Source: Trichostrongylus colubriformis (lineage: Eukaryota > Nematoda > Chromadorea > Rhabditida > Trichostrongylidae). From it: 64,000 nt of DNA. The stretch lies in contig OZ022258.1 of NCBI GenBank assembly GCA_963978905.1, forward strand, positions 46,050,591 through 46,114,590, written 5' to 3'. The notes under the pieces were generated by a model that searched no databases, was not told the DNA's origin, and saw only the letters and a program-made list of their open reading frames with translations. This document shows, one piece after another, positions 59,531 through 64,000 of this stretch (the stretch's first letter is position 1; each line of letters opens with the position of its first letter). The translations under genes were made by a program, and so were the position numbers.

Positions 59531-62330
59531 TACTCTGTTATGAAGGTTGTTATTTATCTCATAAAAAGCAGATAAATAAATAAGTAAATGAACGGGCGAA
59601 ATCTTTGGCCTGAGAGTCGAAAGGGTCTAAGTTGAATGGTATTCGGTGACACGGCGCACTCCGTCTGCAATCCTAACAGCCCTAAGGGTTGGCTTTGCAT
59701 GTGCTCTTATAGATCGAACAGAAAGTTTCCGCCAATTTTCACATTGTCTATTTCGTCCTGGCCTTGCAGCACTGGATCTCGCAATTTTTCAGATTGTTTG
59801 GGTATTAGTTTGTAGAGAAAAACCTGCTCTTCAATCCACATATGGGGCCCAAGACGATTTCCAGGAAGCGTGCTACTCGAACAGTTTTTTCAAGCCATAG
59901 AAAAGTAGGATTAATGGTTGGCGGCACAAGATGCCTCAGAACTTCTAGGAAATAAAGAGCAGTTAGTTGGAAATAGACTAGTTCTAGGAGAGATGTTGCT
60001 AGCCGTGGAAAACAGTAGAGTAGCTTAGAAGTTTACGTCAACAGACACAATGGCCTGAAACGATGCATGCCTTGGTCACTTTTTCATGGATCGTAAGCGC
60101 AGACCACTAAAATTTTGCGAGCGAGTCCTCTGCATAACTATGCAACCTTTCAATGAAAATCGAACCGAAGCTTATCGGAAATGTGCTCTTCTCCGTTGGA
60201 TAGGTAGGGTCCCAGCGCTTCCCCCGGTGACGCCAAAATTTCCACATTCCAAGATGAGCTATCCAAAAAAACTGCACAAAACAAGGTGCGGAAATTCTGA
60301 TTTAGTCCTTGTAAATCTAGGACGTATCCAGTACATATCACTACCTTTTTGCACTCCGAAGCAATCCTCAGAGCAGACATGGTTCTAAGTGAAAGGGATG
60401 TCAAAATCGCATTTCAAGAGTTTTCAGACTTAATGGAAAGAAAATTACGAGTAAGAATTAGGATTTTCACCGCCACTGTAGAGGAACGTGTGGTGAATCT
60501 AATGGTTTTGTTTCGTTACAATCGGTTGAGGTTGAGCGGAACTGTGATCTGTCAAAGTTGGGCTACGCAAAGCGGCGGCAACTTTTTGACCGACTGAATA
60601 CTTTCTTCTTGATGAAAGCGATCAGTGATGCGCCGGGCACTTTCTTCAATTACACGGGCGCCGAAATCAGAAATACTCTACGGGCCCACGCAAATAATGA
60701 TGATGCAGGCGAGGCTTGTGAGGGTCACATGGCGTTGACGTTTCGTCACGTCTATTACCTTTGTGTGCTTAGATTCATCCTATTGCATTCATTTGTGGCG
60801 GCATCTATAGCACCACGGGTTTATTTGGCCTCGTAAACCCTTCCTGCTAACATCTTCCAAGCGACTCGTAATACGATATCTTCTCGCCGAAGTAGAGGCC
60901 ACCGCGCGTTTACGTTTCTGAGTAGCAATTTTCAACGCAACGATCCCCGACGGGGCTGCTCCGACATTTCTATTGAAGTCTATTACCAAAAATATTTCAC
61001 TGGAAAAATTTTCTATATTTTACAGAGGTTTTAGACTAGTTGAGGGGAATGTTCCAATTAAAACCGGACCTCAATTTTTGGCGGCATCTCTAAATGACTT
61101 AGGATTTTTAAAAAAAAATTATGGAATCTTTTGCGAAGCTTTGCAGCAAATCTGATGAGCAGGGCTCACATCATTTCGCCACAAATTTCAGTTGCTCTGT
61201 AATTTATGACGAATCCCACATCAAAAGAATAGGTCTTCCCTCAGAATCCCACTGAGATTAGGCCCAATAACGGCTTAGTCTCAACTTTTTGAGGTTTGAT
61301 CTAAATATTTTGCTCAAAATCAGCTGATTATTCGTTCAAGATTATTTAACATTGCGAGAAGATGAGGAAAAACGGTAGGATTGCTCAAGCGCCTGAATTT
61401 TTTGCACTCATCAGCTCTTACGAGAGACTATTGCGGACGCTGAGTGGAAGATCAAACAAAAGAGCTGAGAAATAGTCCGAATGGGGCATGAGGAGCAGCT
61501 TGGACTCAGGATGCGTGCTTACTGATCACGTTCAGAATCAATCTGCATTAGTTTATGCCCTTACGACTCTGTCTTATGTGGATGTAAAGGTACAACGTGG
61601 ATATTTGCAAAAGAGTTAGTCAGCCCATGGTAGGAGGTGGCTCACCATTCATTGTGAAACGTGCTTTCTAGTTTTGTATCGAAAGATGACCAGCAACATA
61701 CTGAAGTGCCGATCGGCCTGAATAGTAATGAGCACGTGGAACAACTCAGATATGACTCTCTTAGTCACTGTTTCAGATCTCATTGCACGCATTTATATGT
61801 CTGTTTTTCTTATAGGCCTACGTCAAAATGCATATTCAGCTGTAAAATTACTTTCCTTTGTCCTGGCTATGGAAAGCAAGTAATTAGGTTTCGAAAAGAA
61901 AACCGAAGGTCGTTAGCTCCAACAGCTCAGCGAAGGACAAATTCTAAGAGCAGCGCTAACCTAATCCATGGGTCCACCTGCACGAAAAACACTTTTCACT
62001 AGTTTCACACCAGTCAAAGGCGGAAGTCTTTTTTTTTTTGGCCTCGCCTCTTCGCCCTATTTCGACGCAGCTCACTACAGTGGGGAGCGATAAAGGGATA
62101 AAAGGGCGAGGACTGAAGTTTTACCTCTTTATACTTTCTCGATTTTCATTTGTAGGAGAACATAGCTGACTTTCCCTCTTATGTGTTTCCACAGTAAATC
62201 TTTGATTGACGATGTAGTGAATAATGTTGAGCGAAACTTTTTCCAAAAAAAAAAACGTATTTCAAATACAACTGTTAACAAAGTTAAGTCTAGCTAAACA
62301 TAACCTCTTCTGTCTGCGAATGTTTGTCTG
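59531..62330. other. No recognised gene
   Basis: Several 60-110 codon frames exist on the + strand but none shows domains, and none joins through clear splice sites. Confidence 0.35.
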
Positions 62331-62339
62331 CGTTTTTAA

Positions 62340-63650
62340 ACTGCCATGCCTTCGAGTATTGAATTGAAGAATAGATTCCCACCGTTTTTGATTCTCTATG
62401 TTTCACAAGGGTTTTCACCTTTCGACAGAGCTTATATTAGGTTCGATGAAACTTTTTCTGCTCTACAAAACAATGCTATTTGTTTTTTCGATCTCCTTGA
62501 TTTCTTAATATTTATTAATGAGGTTCAGAAAGGAACTAGTAGTCAGCCGGTAAAAGTTCGTACTCTCGACATTTCCTCTTTTTCATCTGCCATCGCGGGC
62601 AAAAATGTACATATGCGCAAATGTTTTCGACAAAGACTTTTTGGCTTCAAAAAAAAAGGTTCCGTTTATTTTTTCGTTCGATGGACTGGTTTCGTTCGAT
62701 GGACTGTTGTTTTGAAGGCCTAGAAATGAAGTAATCCGTAAGCAAAATCTGCACTTTTGCACATCGAGGTTCAGAAAGCTGACCTTTTCCACTTCAAAGG
62801 GAGTCATATGAGGGAAAAAGACATCATTAACAATGTGATGTTATATTTAAGAGTTTTCTTTTCCAATAAAAGTGTTTGATAAAATCTCGACTTCTGGCGA
62901 CCTCAGAAAATTTTCGTACTCTCGTCACTTCCTCTTCTTCGTTTTCCATCACGGGCAAAAATGTTTTCAAGGTCTAGAAATGGAGTAATTTGTCAGCAAA
63001 ATCTGCTTTTTTGGCACATCGAGGTGCGATCAGATAAAATCTCGATTTCTGGCGACCTCAGAAATATTAAACTATGAGAGATTTTTGAGGAAGAATGATA
63101 CTCTTCGTAGAGCAGGAAGAGCTTCATCGAAAGCATACGTGAATATTCTCAACAATGTCGATGGCAGACGAAAAAGAGGAAATGTCGAGAAAACGAAATT
63201 TTTGGAATTTTTTCTTTGGACTACTTCATTTCTGAACCTCATATATCTTTAAAAATCAAGGGCATCGGAAAAACAAATAGCATCATTTCGTAGAACAGAA
63301 AAAACTCCATTTGAAGCAGCATTCAGCAAAAATGTGCACCGAAGATGCTCTTCTTAAGCCTTAAAAACAGCAGACAGTCCGACGGTTCCAATAGCAAGCA
63401 GTACCATTCCGAAGAGCTAGCAAAGCTCTACCGAAAACATACGCGAACACATTCTTTGACCTCGTCGACAGACGAAAGCGAATTTTTACTTTTAGACTAC
63501 TCCATTTTTGAACCTCATAGACTTCAAGGACAAAGGAATTGATAAAACAAATAGCAAAATTTTGTAGAGCAGAAAAAGCGCCATCGAACTTATATATGAG
63601 CCTGGTCGGAAGTTGCAGAGAACGTTGTGAATCACAGAGGATAAACAAGC
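62340..63650. repeat. Complex array of repeated and inverted modules
   Basis: The module at 62440-62720 (TCGATGAAACTTTTTCTGCT...GAGGTTCAGAAA) recurs inverted at 63400-63650. Both read (Y)I(R/Y)(F/K).....SALQN.AICF in their own sense. Shorter units repeat between them: GCACATCGAGGT, CTCGA(C/T)TTCTGGCGACCTCA, and ATGTCGAGA with ATTTCCTC. Confidence 0.6.
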
Positions 63651-63659
63651 GGCTTACAT

Positions 63660-64000
63660 ATTGCTTAACCCAATGGGAAGTCGAAAACTTCGTTACGTAC
63701 GGGGATTCAAAACTGTTGGTTTTTCACTTATTTCTCAAGTGTCGCCACGAAATCGTCCCTCCGCTACTCAACGAAATCTTCACGAGGTGTTCTTTGTACG
63801 CTCTCAGCGGATACTACTTTGTGTGCAAATCACTGCTTCCCCGGGAGTTTCGTTGTCGTCGTCGTCGCTGTTGAGTGCCACCAATGTGTACCAGGGTGCC
63901 GAGGGGACATTGTTGAATTGAAACAATTAACCTCACAAGGTGGTCTATGCATGAATGTTTGGTCAACATTACCTGCGCTAGCAGCTCCATTCATAACCTA
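63660..64000. other. Right edge, possible exon end on the - strand
   Basis: On the - strand GGAGCTGCTAGCGCAG|GTAATG near 63973 could be a splice donor of a gene entering from the right. This cannot be tested within the window. Confidence 0.2.

Overview
The window is eukaryotic. It looks like a strongylid, probably hookworm-type, nematode genome. The reasons are intron-split genes with TTTCAG-type acceptors, a nematode-style tau-tubulin kinase, and dense mariner, TTAA-flanked and foldback elements with tRNA-derived SINEs. There are no operons, rRNA genes or CRISPR arrays. The genus is inference. Most open frames in this AT-moderate sequence are chance or repeat-derived.

Three protein-coding loci are supported. 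(1) Positions 1-174, + strand: the last 57 codons of a superfamily 1 (UPF1-like) helicase cut by the window edge. (2) Positions 30937 down to 1805, - strand: an 11-exon tau-tubulin-kinase-like (TTBK, CK1 superfamily) gene. I rebuilt it by hand. All exon phases join, giving about 477 residues with a complete kinase core and a Pro/Ala/Gly plus Glu/Lys tail. Its introns reach about 11 kb and carry most of the mobile DNA in the left half. The helicase and TTBK genes converge. (3) Positions about 41787 down to 33094, - strand: the C-terminal part of an amnionless-like gene (cubilin partner). It has a Cys-rich module, one transmembrane helix and a short cytosolic tail in eight phase-compatible exons. 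The N-terminal exons were not securely found.

The rest is mobile or repeat DNA. I see at least six mariner-type copies: a nearly whole one with one base lost at 11655-12934, one split by a nested element at 21524-23360, internally deleted copies at 18676-19574 and 49628-50481, and decayed ones near 6390-7140 and 58980-59530. Two mariner-ended palindromes lie at 50739-51421 and 56982-57657. TTAA-flanked piggyBac-like or palindromic elements lie at 7603-8213, 16788-17760, 29384-29817 and 54867-55298. There is a 1.3 kb foldback element at 2656-3966, a TA-flanked element at 37588-38333, tRNA-derived SINEs, several long hairpins and short tandem arrays. From about 46 kb to the right edge I recognise no host gene.

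I found no clearly new gene system. The most unusual signals are the palindromic mariner derivatives, the foldback and TTAA palindrome families, and a SINE turned into a long hairpin. All of these could make double-stranded RNA if transcribed.
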